Source: Salinispora fenicalii (GTDB taxonomy: Bacteria; Actinomycetota; Actinomycetes; Mycobacteriales; Micromonosporaceae). From it: a stretch of DNA of 64,000 nucleotides. Position numbers and translations under genes: made by a program. The stretch covers positions 26,771-90,770 of the forward strand of contig NZ_KI911472.1 in assembly GCF_000514815.1 (NCBI RefSeq), written 5' to 3'. This document shows, one piece after another, positions 43,732 to 52,504 of the stretch. The number at the start of each line of letters is the position of its first letter. Position 1 is the first letter of the stretch. Below the pieces are notes generated by a model. That model had not been told where the DNA came from. It searched no databases and saw only the letters and a list, made by a program, of their open reading frames with translations.

Positions 43732-44761
43732 TCAGCGGGGCATGGCAGCGTACTCGGCGATCAGGTATGACCGGTAGGTGATCACCGCGGGGATCGTCAC
43801 GTTCAACATGCCCGCCGTCTCGGTCAACACCTCCTCGTATCCCAGCAACGCGCCGGACCCCGGATCGACGATCACGGTGTACTGGGCGGGTAGGCCATGG
43901 AAGTCGGAGGTGATCGAGAACGCTTCCCCGGGCCGTTCGGCACGGTCGATGACGGTGCCGGTCACCGTGATGCCAGGTAGGTCAGCGAGGAGTCTGAGTG
44001 CCGCCGCACGCTGCGCTGGGTTCAGCAGCCGCACCCCTGCGAGTTCGGTAACGGACTCCAGATACTGCACCGGTGCCTTGTGGGCGGGCACGCCCCTGGT
44101 GAGCCACTCGCGTAGCGCGCTGGCATCGGTGGACACCGGGCCCTGCCAGTGGCTGTAGTACCCGCCGGCCGTGTAGTCGCGCGTCTTCTCCGACGAGTCG
44201 ATCCGGCCGCCGCGCCGCTTCCACTCCCGGCGGTCGGCCTCGGACCGGAACATCGGGGGAGCGCCTTCCGGACCTCCCGGCCGGCGCCGTCGTCGGTCCG
44301 CCAGGACCGCCACTGCTCCGGTACGACTGCGGACGTCGTCCGTCCGTCGGTGACCGAGGAGTTCAGGAACCAGTTCGCCGACTCCAGGTGCTCCACGGTG
44401 CCGGCCGGCCGCGGTGGTGCTGGCTGCCCCGCCGCTACCTCCGCCAGGCGCCGCAGCCGGGTACTGGCCGGTTCCGCGCTCGTCGGCGGGCCGTAGGTGA
44501 GCATCGCCGGGGTGGCCGCGTACGCCGGCTGCGGCTCCCGAACGCTCTCCAGCGCCACCGCACCGCCAGGACCACCCCGCCGGCCGCCAGCGCGACACGA
44601 CGTCGTAGCACCGCCCGGCTGGCCGGGGGAGCGGCGCGGTCGGAGGCGAGGATCCGCGCCAGGTCCCGCGCGCGACGCTCCGCATCTTCGGGCTGACCGT
44701 CCAACGCGGGATCCAAGCCGCGCAACGTCAGACGAACCTCATCTGTAGCCTTCACCCTCAT
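43732..44761 (-). pseudogene. CU044_5270-family protein, two frameshifts
   Basis: Three frames in sequence rebuild a protein of the CU044_5270 family, common behind ECF sigma genes in actinobacteria. Frame 1 from ATG 44761 has LTLRGLDPALDGQPEDAER, then RRRVALAAGGVVLAV, the membrane anchor. Frame 2 has SANWFLNSSVTDGRTTSA and EQWRSWRTDDGA. Frame 3 has DSSEKTRDYTAGGYYSHW, GVRLLNPAQRAAALRLLADL and GLPAQYTVIVDPGSGALLGY to the end. Shifts fall near 44555-44570 and 44255-44275. The start overlaps the sigma remnant's stop (ATGA). Non-functional. Confidence 0.75.
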
Positions 44762-45012
44762 CGCCCCCCATTCGACAGCGACGGCGTGGTCCGGGGCGCC
44801 GGCCCCGCCTCGGTACTGACCCCACCCAGTTGTGCCCGAAGCCGCCGCCGGGCACGCAGCAGCCGCATCGCGAACGTCGCCCGCGAGCACCCGAGAACGA
44901 CCGCCGCCTCGGCAGCGGTCAGACGCTCCCAGGCGACAAGCCGAAGGACCTCCCGATCTGCCTCCGGGACCTGATCCGGCACCAGCCGCGACATCACCAC
45001 CAGTAACGAAGA
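44758..45012 (-). pseudogene. ECF sigma factor, region 4 remnant
   Basis: Only the carboxy-terminal part of an ECF-type sigma factor remains: VPEADREVLRLVAWERLTAA and EAAVVLGCSRATFAMRLLRA. The promoter -10 binding half is missing, cut off where plus-strand response-regulator DNA begins. It was the partner of the downstream CU044_5270 gene. Confidence 0.7.
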
Positions 45013-45054
45013 ACCACCCAAGAGCGTCCGCCCGTTTCGGCCGATGGCCCATGA

Positions 45055-45397
45055 CCGGCCGCGCACCTGGCCAACGCGGTACGCCTCGTCACCACCGCCG
45101 ATGCCCTGCTTTCCCCCATGATTACCCGTCGCCTGGTGGAGCGGTTCACCACCGAGTCCGCCCCGGTGCCACCGCACCACGACCTCAGCCCGCTTACCGG
45201 CGTGAGCTCGAGGTACTGACCGCGCTCGGCGCCGCCTGTCCAATACCGAACTCGCCCAGAAGCTCACGCTCAGCGCGGCGACCGTCAAGACCCACGTAGC
45301 GCGGATCCTCGCCAAGATTCACCTGCGGGACCGGGTCCAGGCAGTTGTCCTAGCGTACGAGACTGGGCTCGTACGCCCTGGCGACCCGTCCCGCTAA
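45055..45397 (+). pseudogene. NarL/LuxR response regulator, 3' remnant with frameshifts
   Basis: The plus strand keeps the end of a NarL-type response regulator in shifting frames: HLANAVRLVTTADALLSPMI, TRRLVERFTTESAPVPPHHD, then RELEVLTALG, then LSNTELAQKLTLSAATVKTH and VARILAKIHLRDRVQAVVLA. At least two single-base shifts (about 45200-45245) and loss of the receiver domain make it inactive. Confidence 0.75.
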
Positions 45398-45483
45398 CCG
45401 GGGCGTACGGTCTGGACCGGGTCACACCAAAACGTCCACTGCCGGCGTCGCTCCGGTCGACTCCGTGGACTTTCCATTCCGCA

Positions 45484-45987
45484 CTATGTGTTGTTGACAT
45501 CGAGATAGACAGTGCCGCTGGCGGTGTCGAGGTAGACCCGGCCGTAGTACTTGTTCGTGCTCACCGCCTCGGTGAACTCGTCACTGCTCACCCAGGTCCC
45601 GTCTGCTGGCAGCAACGGCCGCAGTTGATCGCTCATCTCCGCGTCCCAGTCCGCGGCCGCGGGTTCCCACTGGTAGTACGGAACGATTTCTGCTCGGGCG
45701 TCGGGGGAGAGGGTGACCAGGGCATGGATGTAGATGTCGGTTGGCCCAGGTACGCCACCGGAATCAACTCCGAGGCTGCCCCCTTGCCAGTGAACCGCGG
45801 CGAAATCTCCCAGTCGGGGGAACCGCTTAGCGATCGGTTCACGGTCTGTCCGCACCGGCGGGGTATTCACGCTTGAGACTTCCCTGTTACCGGGTTGTGG
45901 TGTGGTGGTGGTGCCGCGAGTGCAGCCAGCGGGCAGGGCCATGAGTGCAAGCAGCGATACCGTGAGCGTGATGCGTCGGTTAGCCAT
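45484..45987 (-). CDS. Secreted lipoprotein of the ESX-like trio
   Basis: 167 residues from ATG 45987, which overlaps the end of the large upstream gene by eight bases. A lipoprotein signal MANRRITLTVSLLALMALPAGC ends in the lipobox LPAGC (Cys22). The mature part (WQGGSLGVDSGGVPGPTDIY, SPDARAEIVPYYQWEPAAAD) has no family I recognise. The chain would sit on the outer face of the membrane. Third gene of a unit with an EspC-like protein and a WXG-like protein, so it may be a surface partner or immunity-like protein for the secreted product. Confidence 0.75.
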   Translation of the reverse strand: MANRRITLTVSLLALMALPAGCTRGTTTTPQPGNREVSSVNTPPVRTDREPIAKRFPRLGDFAAVHWQGGSLGVDSGGVPGPTDIYIHALVTLSPDARAEIVPYYQWEPAAADWDAEMSDQLRPLLPADGTWVSSDEFTEAVSTNKYYGRVYLDTASGTVYLDVNNT

Positions 45988-47350
45988 CGGCGCGTCCGTC
46001 CGCGCGGTCCTCGCCGGGAGCGTGGCGTTCTGGGGCACTCCCACTGGTCAGATCAGGCGTCCCACCGACTGTCCAGGTCACTGTGCGCTCCATCTCGCCG
46101 TGCGTGCGAAACTCTTTTGCCCATCCCAACGTCGAGAATCGGCCATTCTCGTCGTCAGATGCGCCAGTTTTAATATCGGAATTTCCGGCATTGAAGTTGT
46201 ACATATCCTCAGCATGGACCCTGATCTTCATAGTGATCCGGTCGCCGTTGACAACAACTTCTGAGGTCCCGTAGATGGCGTAATCGCCGATGGCTTTCTG
46301 CCAGTTCTCAGTGGTCGGATAGAGGCCCATGCCGCCTACCATCGCTGGGCTGCCTGTCATCTGAAAGGCGGTTTGTCCGGTCTCTCGGAAGAGTTGCTCT
46401 GCTGCCCTCTGTGCGGTCGCGATTTCGTTGTCGACTGCACTGCGGATGTTTGAGTCCTCCCGATACCCCTCCTCGAAGTCGATCTGCCGGTCGGTGCCGG
46501 TGCCGTCGCGGTAGTGAGCGTATAGATCGAGGGCGTCATCCAGGTCGGGGCGGGCCACTTGGGCGCCGCGCAACACGGCCTGCCACTTTTTCCAGCTGGC
46601 GTAGTCGGCCGGGGTGGCGGTGGTGTTTGGATCGTACGGAAAGTCGTTGTCAAAAGTCAGCTTTGGGGCAGCCGGCGGACCGATGTGGTACTTGCCCGAG
46701 CTATCACGCAGTCCGGCTATCCCTTCGGCGATCTTCGCGCTGAGCGCGGAACTCACCAGGAAGTCGGGTAGCAGACGGTACGCCGCGGCGAGCAGGGCGC
46801 GCGCATCGGTGCGGGCTTCGGTCTCGATCCGGATCGCATCGTCGTAGGCGCCGGTAGCGGTCTGCCAGAGTTGCTCGGCGTTGGTGCGTACCTTGTCGAT
46901 CTCGTCTTGAACTCCGAGCTCGATCAGCCAGTCGGTGGCTCCCGTGGTTGCGCGGAGGTCGTTCCATGCCCGCAGCGCGTCGGAAAGGCGCATCACCGGA
47001 GACTGGGTTGCGACGATCGGGGCGATCAGCGTGCGTAGGTGCTCCTCCGCAGTGGCTCCGTCGGCGACGATTGCTTGGGCCCGGGTCTGGGCTGTTGCGT
47101 ATTCGGCGATGGCTGCGCCTGCTCTGTCGAACCCGTCGTGCAGGCCGTCAACCAGATCGAGGGTTTCACGGAGACGCTGCTCGTAGAGGTCCGCCGCTTC
47201 GGAGGACCACTCCATCCTGCCGCGCAAGCCGTCGAGCCTCGGCGACACCGCGTGGAGAGCCCTCTTCGCCCGCAGGCACTCCTCGGCCATGGTACTGACA
47301 TAGCCCGGCTTCATGTCCTCGATGTATCGCACCGCATCTCGGTAGGCCAT
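45980..47350 (-). CDS. Large WXG-like putative type VII secreted protein
   Basis: 456 residues. The first 250 are helical with a WSSEAADLYEQRLRETLDLV segment and LVDGLHDGFDRAGAAI, the layout of WXG100/LXG-type helical-hairpin domains used for type VII export. The second half (YDDAIRIETEARTDARALLA, then IEDMK-like helices) is followed by a distinct C-terminal domain: TSEVVVNGDRITMKIRVHAE, YNFNAGNSDIKTG, NGRFSTLGWAKEFRTHGEME. The latter is a common actinomycete domain of unknown function and has no toxin motif I can identify. The preceding EspC-like gene (four bases upstream) fits a secretion partner. No ESX ATPase is in the window. Confidence 0.7.
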   Translation of the reverse strand: MAYRDAVRYIEDMKPGYVSTMAEECLRAKRALHAVSPRLDGLRGRMEWSSEAADLYEQRLRETLDLVDGLHDGFDRAGAAIAEYATAQTRAQAIVADGATAEEHLRTLIAPIVATQSPVMRLSDALRAWNDLRATTGATDWLIELGVQDEIDKVRTNAEQLWQTATGAYDDAIRIETEARTDARALLAAAYRLLPDFLVSSALSAKIAEGIAGLRDSSGKYHIGPPAAPKLTFDNDFPYDPNTTATPADYASWKKWQAVLRGAQVARPDLDDALDLYAHYRDGTGTDRQIDFEEGYREDSNIRSAVDNEIATAQRAAEQLFRETGQTAFQMTGSPAMVGGMGLYPTTENWQKAIGDYAIYGTSEVVVNGDRITMKIRVHAEDMYNFNAGNSDIKTGASDDENGRFSTLGWAKEFRTHGEMERTVTWTVGGTPDLTSGSAPERHAPGEDRADGRADG

Positions 47351-47354
47351 CGTG

Positions 47355-47693
47355 TCACATCGGGTGTTGGTCGGCGCGCCGATAGGTCGATTGGGTCAGG
47401 AGCGCCGTCATGTCCGCCGCTGTCACCTCGTCGGTGTGCTGATAGCTATTGGCGGTGGTCCTGACCCGGGTGGAGAGTGCCGCTAGTAGAGCGATCACGT
47501 CCTGGTGCTGGTCATGAGCGAATTCGACGAACGAACGCATGCTCTGCGCCAACTCCGGGTGACTGGCCGGGCCGTCGGCCGAGTCGAGCACGAAGAGGTC
47601 GACCTGTGCGGTCTGCAGGTGTCTGGCCAGGTCGATCAGGACGTTGGCCGTGTCGGTGAGCGAGCCCAGGTTCACCAGAAGATCGTCTGCCAC
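47355..47693 (-). CDS. EspC-like (DUF2580-type) small protein
   Basis: 112 residues from the GTG at 47693 (GGGGGTG seven bases upstream); earlier in-frame starts give an uncharacteristic leader. The short helical sequence with NLGSLTDTANVLIDLARHLQ, HDQHQDVIALLAAL and YQHTDEVTAADM matches EspC/DUF2580-type proteins, small partners of ESX secretion. Four bases separate it from the next gene, showing an operon. Confidence 0.65.
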   Translation of the reverse strand: MADDLLVNLGSLTDTANVLIDLARHLQTAQVDLFVLDSADGPASHPELAQSMRSFVEFAHDQHQDVIALLAALSTRVRTTANSYQHTDEVTAADMTALLTQSTYRRADQHPM

Positions 47694-48338
47694 GTCGGCA
47701 CCCCCATTGGTTTCCGGCGCGACCCTATCAGGCGCATTCAACCGGGAGTGGGCTCGACCGTTTGGATGCTCCATGGGATCGCAAGCTCCGCGGCCGCTCG
47801 CCAGCGAGCCGAAATCACCAGAACTGTTCCGTTGCGGCTGTTCTGCAAGGCCGGATTTCCTGGTGTGGAACTGCCAGCCATACCATTCGGCGGAGCTGGC
47901 GAGCCAGCGCTTCGATTGCCTGATTGCCCATGCGTGAGTGAAAGCAGAGGTAAGTCCAATGGGTTACGGGACGCCCACGCAGTGGCTGTGAGCCTGGTCG
48001 GGGTGGCAATCGCCAACTCGGGCTACGCCGGACTCCGGCCATTCTTTTTCTATGGGGCGTTGGCTTCGAGGTGAAGGCGCATTGGTTTAGTAGCGAAAAT
48101 CCTCCACCTACTGGATGTAGCCGTATAGCTGGCGTTCTTCTGTTGTCGGGCCTGCTGGGCGATCTCTTGCGAGCGACGCGGTGCTCGATCGCGTCGGCGT
48201 TCGCGGTGGTGTAATGAGGTGGTCAGTTGCGGGGCAAGGGTGAGCACTAATCGTATGTGCGCCACACGGATCATTTCCCTGGACGTATCCCGAGATGGTC
48301 TGCAGAAAATCGGTGGCCTGGGCGGGGCTCCGCGCCGC
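47694..48338. other. Intergenic region, no gene recognised
   Basis: 650 bases upstream of the ESX-like operon and downstream of the MerR-PP2C gene. No frame has coherent composition plus a ribosome binding site. Confidence 0.5.
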
Positions 48339-48368
48339 GTAACGGCGTTGGGTTGACGCCGCCGTTAC
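48339..48368. terminator. Terminator hairpin after the MerR-PP2C gene
   Basis: GTAACGGCG (48339-48347) pairs with CGCCGTTAC (48360-48368), and a nested CGGCGT/ACGCCG alternative exists. It lies 15 bases beyond the phosphatase stop at 48383 on the minus strand. Confidence 0.55.
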
Positions 48369-48382
48369 ACGGCGACGGCGCC

Positions 48383-49450
48383 CTATGCGGCGATGATGTC
48401 GGCGACGACGCAGGCGATGTTGTCCGGCGCGCCGGCCGCATAGGCCAGGTCGATCAGCCGTTGTGCGGTCGGCTCGGGTTCACCGGACTCGGCGAGGGCG
48501 GCGTGCAGGTCGCTTCGGCTGACGACGGCGGACAGGCCGTCGGAGCAGAGCAGGTAGCGGTCACCGGCCAGGGCGGTGCGCAGCGCCAGGTCGGCTTCGA
48601 CAGGCTGGCTGCCACCACCGAGCGCCCGGGTGAGCAGGGCGCGCTGCGGGTGGGCGGCAGCCTCCTGGGGGCTGAGCTTGCCGTACTCGACCTGGCGCTG
48701 CACCCAGGTGTGGTCCTGGGTGAGCTGCGCCAGTTCACCGCCGCGGAGCAGATAGACGCGGGTGTCACCGATGTGAACCAAGGCCAGTTGTGTCCCGCGA
48801 CGCAGCAGCGCGGTCAGGGTGGTGGCCGGCTGGTTGTCGTCGGTGCCGGTGGCATGTACCGCACGATCGACGTCGTCGATGGTCGCGGCCAGCATGGCGA
48901 GCAGGTCAACGGCGGGCCGGTCGGTCAGTTCGAGCGCCTTGAGCGCGTTGATGGCCGCGCTACTGGCGGTGGCGCCGGCGCCCCGGGTGCCGTCGGCGAC
49001 GGCCAGCAGCCGGTCGCTGGCGTAGGCGACGTCCTCATTGCTGTCGCGCCCGTTGCCCTGGTTGCAGCGGACGGCGTAGCGGATGGTCGGGGTGGGGTTG
49101 GTTGCGGACATGGTGACGCCCTCCTGGGACAGGTGCGTGACGAGGCGGGCGACGTGGTGTGCGCGGGTCGCGGTGTCGGCGGTGACCTGCTGCCAGTAGT
49201 CGGTGACCGCTCGGGCCGCCGCGTCCGGCTCCAGGTCGCACACGGTACGGATGTCGGTCAGCGGCATGCCGATGCGGCGTAACTGGGCGATCAGCCGAGC
49301 GTGCGCCAACTGCTCCGGGTCGTAGAGCCGGTAGCCGGACTCGGGATCGACCGCCGCGGGCGGCAGCAGCCCCACCTCGTCGTACAGGCGCAACGCCTTC
49401 GGTGTCAGCCGCGCCGCCCGGGCGAACGCACCGATCGTCAGCAGCTCCAC
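48383..49450 (-). CDS. MerR-PP2C phosphatase fusion
   Basis: 355 residues; GTG 49450 chosen for GAGGAGG eight bases before it. Residues 1-110 are a MerR winged helix (TIGAFARAARLTPKALRLYD, GYRLYDPEQLAHARLIAQLR). Residues about 118-355 are a PP2C phosphatase with NQGNGRDSNEDVAYA (metal-binding Asp), LLAVADGTRGAGATAS, LALVHIGDTRVYLLR, LCSDGLS and APDNIACVVAD. It likely binds promoter DNA as a dimer and removes phosphate from Ser/Thr-kinase targets. At residue 114 an in-frame ATG (49111) has AGGAGG eight bases upstream, so a free phosphatase might also be made. It stands alone, with a hairpin after its stop. Confidence 0.87.
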   Translation of the reverse strand: MELLTIGAFARAARLTPKALRLYDEVGLLPPAAVDPESGYRLYDPEQLAHARLIAQLRRIGMPLTDIRTVCDLEPDAAARAVTDYWQQVTADTATRAHHVARLVTHLSQEGVTMSATNPTPTIRYAVRCNQGNGRDSNEDVAYASDRLLAVADGTRGAGATASSAAINALKALELTDRPAVDLLAMLAATIDDVDRAVHATGTDDNQPATTLTALLRRGTQLALVHIGDTRVYLLRGGELAQLTQDHTWVQRQVEYGKLSPQEAAAHPQRALLTRALGGGSQPVEADLALRTALAGDRYLLCSDGLSAVVSRSDLHAALAESGEPEPTAQRLIDLAYAAGAPDNIACVVADIIAA

Positions 49451-49642
49451 GATGTCATCCTCCTCGTTCCCGGCCGGGTGGCCGGCACGGACCACGGTGC
49501 TGCTTGCCCAAGGGGCAAGGTCAAGGGGGCGAGTAGGTCCTGCCCAGTGGCGGGGGCCGGGCACCGGGCGGGGCAGGTGTAGCTGGCGGTGCGTGGGGTC
49601 GCCGCCGTCCCTGTGTGGAACCGGTTGACCAACAATGCAATA

Positions 49643-49670
49643 ATGAAAACCGTTGTCGTTACCGTTTTCG
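49643..49670. promoter_or_regulatory. Possible Zur operator before the anchored-repeat locus
   Basis: ATGAAAACCGTTGTCGTTAC followed by CGTTTTCG: GAAAACC and GGTTTTC-like arms resemble actinobacterial Zur boxes (GAAAATGA/TCATTTTC type), with mismatches. It lies about 100 bases before the first surface-protein gene. Weaker than the site at 58338. Confidence 0.4.
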
Positions 49671-49771
49671 GCACGCTTCGCGGCGTGTGAGCCGAGGATC
49701 TGCTGGCCCGGCAGACCGACGGTGACATCACCACGTACCACCGCCCGGGCACGCGGTGTGAAAGGGGAGGT

Positions 49772-51241
49772 ATGAATGCGACGGTGCGGGCTCGCGGCTT
49801 CGCGGCCCTACTAGCCGGGGCGGTGGCCGTTGGCCTGGTGACGGCGCCGGTCGCTGCGTCGGCGGCGGAGAAGGTGGTGCTGTCCAAGGGGCACGCCGAC
49901 GCGATCGACGTGCGCTACAGCGACGGCGGGCTGTCGTTGAAGGTCAACGACGACACGGTCAGCCCAGCCGTGGTCCGGGATCCGGCGGACGTCACGTTCC
50001 AGGTCCTGCCGGAGGCGGCGATGGCCGTTCCGGACGATCCCCGGTTCGCCTTCCTCGGCCCGGCAGGTAGTCAGATCTGGCTGCTGCCGATGACCCAGGA
50101 CCCGGATCTGCTCTGGCCGGGTTGGAACACCACGAGACTCGAGTCCGATGTGTTCGAGGACGACACGGTGCGACTGAGCCTGGTCGAGGTGCAGGGGCCG
50201 GGTAACGTCACGCTCTTCACCCAGGACTCGTTCGGCGGTCCGATTATCAAATTCCGTGGGGACGACGGGCTTCCGGACGCGATCGATGTGCCGGTGCACA
50301 CTCATGCGCACTCGAACTGGGCGTTCAGCGCGCTGGGCGACTACACGCTGACGTTCCAGGTCGATGCGACGTTGATCAGTGGCACCATGATCAGTACCGG
50401 CCCGGTGGACTATTCGTTCCTCGTCGGCGAACTGCCCGGTGACGGCTCGGAGGTCAGCCTGTCGGTCAGCGGCATGGCCGATGAGTACCAGCCCAACGAC
50501 ACCGTCACGCTCAACGCGGTGCAGACGCCGCAGACCGAGCTGGATTCCTACCACTGGTTCAGCAGGTGTCCGGGGGCGACGGAGTGGACGGTCATCCCGG
50601 GCGAAGTAGGCGCCAGCTACTCGTTCACCGCGACCCGGGAGCTGAACGCCTGCGAGTACGTGGCCAAGCTCTACGACGAGGATGACGTGGTTTCGGCCGT
50701 CAGCGAGCCGGCTATTCTCTGGGTGGCGTTCGCGCCCGCCGAGCCGGGGAGCTCGCAGACGATCACCGCGTCTATCGACGAGACCCAGGGCTCCCTGGTC
50801 ATCAGCGTTGACCCGGACGACCGGGCGGTGGTGCTGCCACCCGCCCAGCTCACCAGCGCCGGTGACCGGTGGGAGAGCAACGGTGAGCTTCGGCCGGTCA
50901 CGGTGACCGACACGCGTGCCGGTCAGCCGGGCTGGAGCGCATCTGGGCAGATCCCGGACGACTTCGCCGGTCCCGACGGTGCCACCTTCAGCTCCGGCTA
51001 CCTCGGCTGGACCCCCCGGGTCCTGGCCCAGGGTGATGGCCAGGGGGTCGTCGCCGGTCCCGAGGTGGCACCGTACGTCGTCGGCAGCGGCGGCGGCCTC
51101 GGCAGCAGTGCGGTTCTGGGCTCGGCACCGAACGAGGCCGGGCGGGGCACCGCCCAACTGGGCGCCGGGCTGCGGCTAAGCCTGCCCACTGAGACGGCCG
51201 CGGGAACCTACACCGCGACCCTCACCCTTACCGCGATCTAA
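49772..51241 (+). CDS. Secreted surface protein with choice-of-anchor M repeat
   Basis: 489 residues, ATG with GGGGAGG upstream. A Sec signal ends near residue 32 (ASAAE). Residues about 33-225 are one choice-of-anchor M (TIGR03769-type) repeat: VVLSKGHADAIDVRYSDGGL, AFLGPAGSQIWLLP, LLWPGWNTTRLES and the conserved end THAHSNWAFSALGDYTLTFQ. The rest is an Ig-like region (VSGMADEYQPNDTVTL, SYHWFSRCPGATEW, with two cysteines that may pair) plus a beta-rich tail. There is no LPxTG or membrane helix, so it is released or held by other proteins. It heads the transporter locus. Confidence 0.8.
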   Translation: MNATVRARGFAALLAGAVAVGLVTAPVAASAAEKVVLSKGHADAIDVRYSDGGLSLKVNDDTVSPAVVRDPADVTFQVLPEAAMAVPDDPRFAFLGPAGSQIWLLPMTQDPDLLWPGWNTTRLESDVFEDDTVRLSLVEVQGPGNVTLFTQDSFGGPIIKFRGDDGLPDAIDVPVHTHAHSNWAFSALGDYTLTFQVDATLISGTMISTGPVDYSFLVGELPGDGSEVSLSVSGMADEYQPNDTVTLNAVQTPQTELDSYHWFSRCPGATEWTVIPGEVGASYSFTATRELNACEYVAKLYDEDDVVSAVSEPAILWVAFAPAEPGSSQTITASIDETQGSLVISVDPDDRAVVLPPAQLTSAGDRWESNGELRPVTVTDTRAGQPGWSASGQIPDDFAGPDGATFSSGYLGWTPRVLAQGDGQGVVAGPEVAPYVVGSGGGLGSSAVLGSAPNEAGRGTAQLGAGLRLSLPTETAAGTYTATLTLTAI

Positions 51242-51364
51242 GGGTGCCGGCCGGTCCGAGGGCCCGGCATTGACTCTCGGCCCCGGACAGCTGCGGGGTG
51301 GGCGGAGCGCTACCGCGCCCGCCCACCCCATCTCCTGCCCCACGGAACGGAAATCGTCGCCCCC

Positions 51365-52504
51365 ATGCGTCTGCTCGCCGCCATCGCCACCGGCCTCTCC
51401 CTGCTTAGCGCCCTTAGCGCCGCCCCGGCCCCACCCACGCCGCCACCGGGCCGGTCGTCGGGCCCGTCGTCGGCTCCATCCGCCGTGACCTGGGGGGTGG
51501 CGCCATCGAGTCCGGACGGACCGAACGGCCGTCCGGCGTTCACCTACAAGCTCGACCCCGGCGCGACACTGACCGACTACGTTGCGGTCACCAACCACTC
51601 GACGCGTCCGCTTACCCTGAACCTCTACGCGAGCGACGCTTTCACCACCGAAAGCGGCGGCTTTGACCTGCTGGCCGGCGGTCAGCAACCCACTGATGTG
51701 GGTGCCTGGGTCCGCTTCACCCAACGCAGTGTGACGATCCCGTCAACGTCGCGACTGAATGTTCCGTTCACCCTTTCGGTGCCGGACAATGCCACACCAG
51801 GCGACCACGCCGGAGGTGTTGTCGCGTCACTCGCCACCACGGTGGCGGATGGCCAGGGCAACCAGGTCGCCGTCGACCACCGCGTCGGTGCCCGGATCTA
51901 CCTGCGGGTCACCGGTGAGCTGAGACCCGCGTTGACTGTCGAGAACCTTCGGGTACGGCACACCGGGTCGCTCAACCCCCTGGCCGGTGGCACGCTCACC
52001 GCCACCGTCACCGTCCGCAACACCGGCAATGTCCGGCTCACCGGTCTACCCGCGCTCGAGGTGGCCGGCCCTCTCGACCTCGGCCGGCGTGCCGTGGAAG
52101 CGGCGGACCTGCCGGAGATCCTGCCGGGCGGTGAGGTGACCACCACCGTACGGATGACGGGTGTGCCGCCGCTCTTCCGGCTGACCACGAGGCTCACTGT
52201 CACCCCCGCCGCTGTCGGCGACCAGGTCCTGGACCCACCACCGCGGGGCGACACGGCGCGGGCCACCGTCTGGGCGGTGCCCTGGCTGCAACTGGCCCTA
52301 CTGATCCCGATCGGACTCGCCGGGTGGCTGCTGGTCGTTGCCCGCCGCCGGCGGCTTCGAGCGATTGCGCAGGCGGTGGCCGCCGCCCGTGAGCAGGGCC
52401 GGATGGAGGCCAGCCGGACGACGCCGCAGGACGCTGCCAACAACGGTGCCGCTCAGGGACCGCACGAGACAACACCACCACGTCGCCCGGGGAGCGAGCA
52501 ATGA
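51365..52504 (+). CDS. DUF916-like surface protein with membrane anchor
   Basis: 379 residues. A signal peptide at 1-20 is followed by a Pro-rich stretch. Residues about 40-180 resemble the DUF916/WxL-interacting domain (AFTYKLDPGATLTDYVAVTN, RPLTLNLYASDAFT), and 180-290 an IgG-like TGNVRLTGLPALEV repeat. A single membrane helix (LQLALLIPIGLAGWLLVV) near residue 300 leaves a charged cytoplasmic tail. Its stop overlaps the next start (ATGA), so it belongs to the operon. The family is used by Gram-positives to bind peptidoglycan-associated proteins. Confidence 0.75.
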   Translation: MRLLAAIATGLSLLSALSAAPAPPTPPPGRSSGPSSAPSAVTWGVAPSSPDGPNGRPAFTYKLDPGATLTDYVAVTNHSTRPLTLNLYASDAFTTESGGFDLLAGGQQPTDVGAWVRFTQRSVTIPSTSRLNVPFTLSVPDNATPGDHAGGVVASLATTVADGQGNQVAVDHRVGARIYLRVTGELRPALTVENLRVRHTGSLNPLAGGTLTATVTVRNTGNVRLTGLPALEVAGPLDLGRRAVEAADLPEILPGGEVTTTVRMTGVPPLFRLTTRLTVTPAAVGDQVLDPPPRGDTARATVWAVPWLQLALLIPIGLAGWLLVVARRRRLRAIAQAVAAAREQGRMEASRTTPQDAANNGAAQGPHETTPPRRPGSEQ

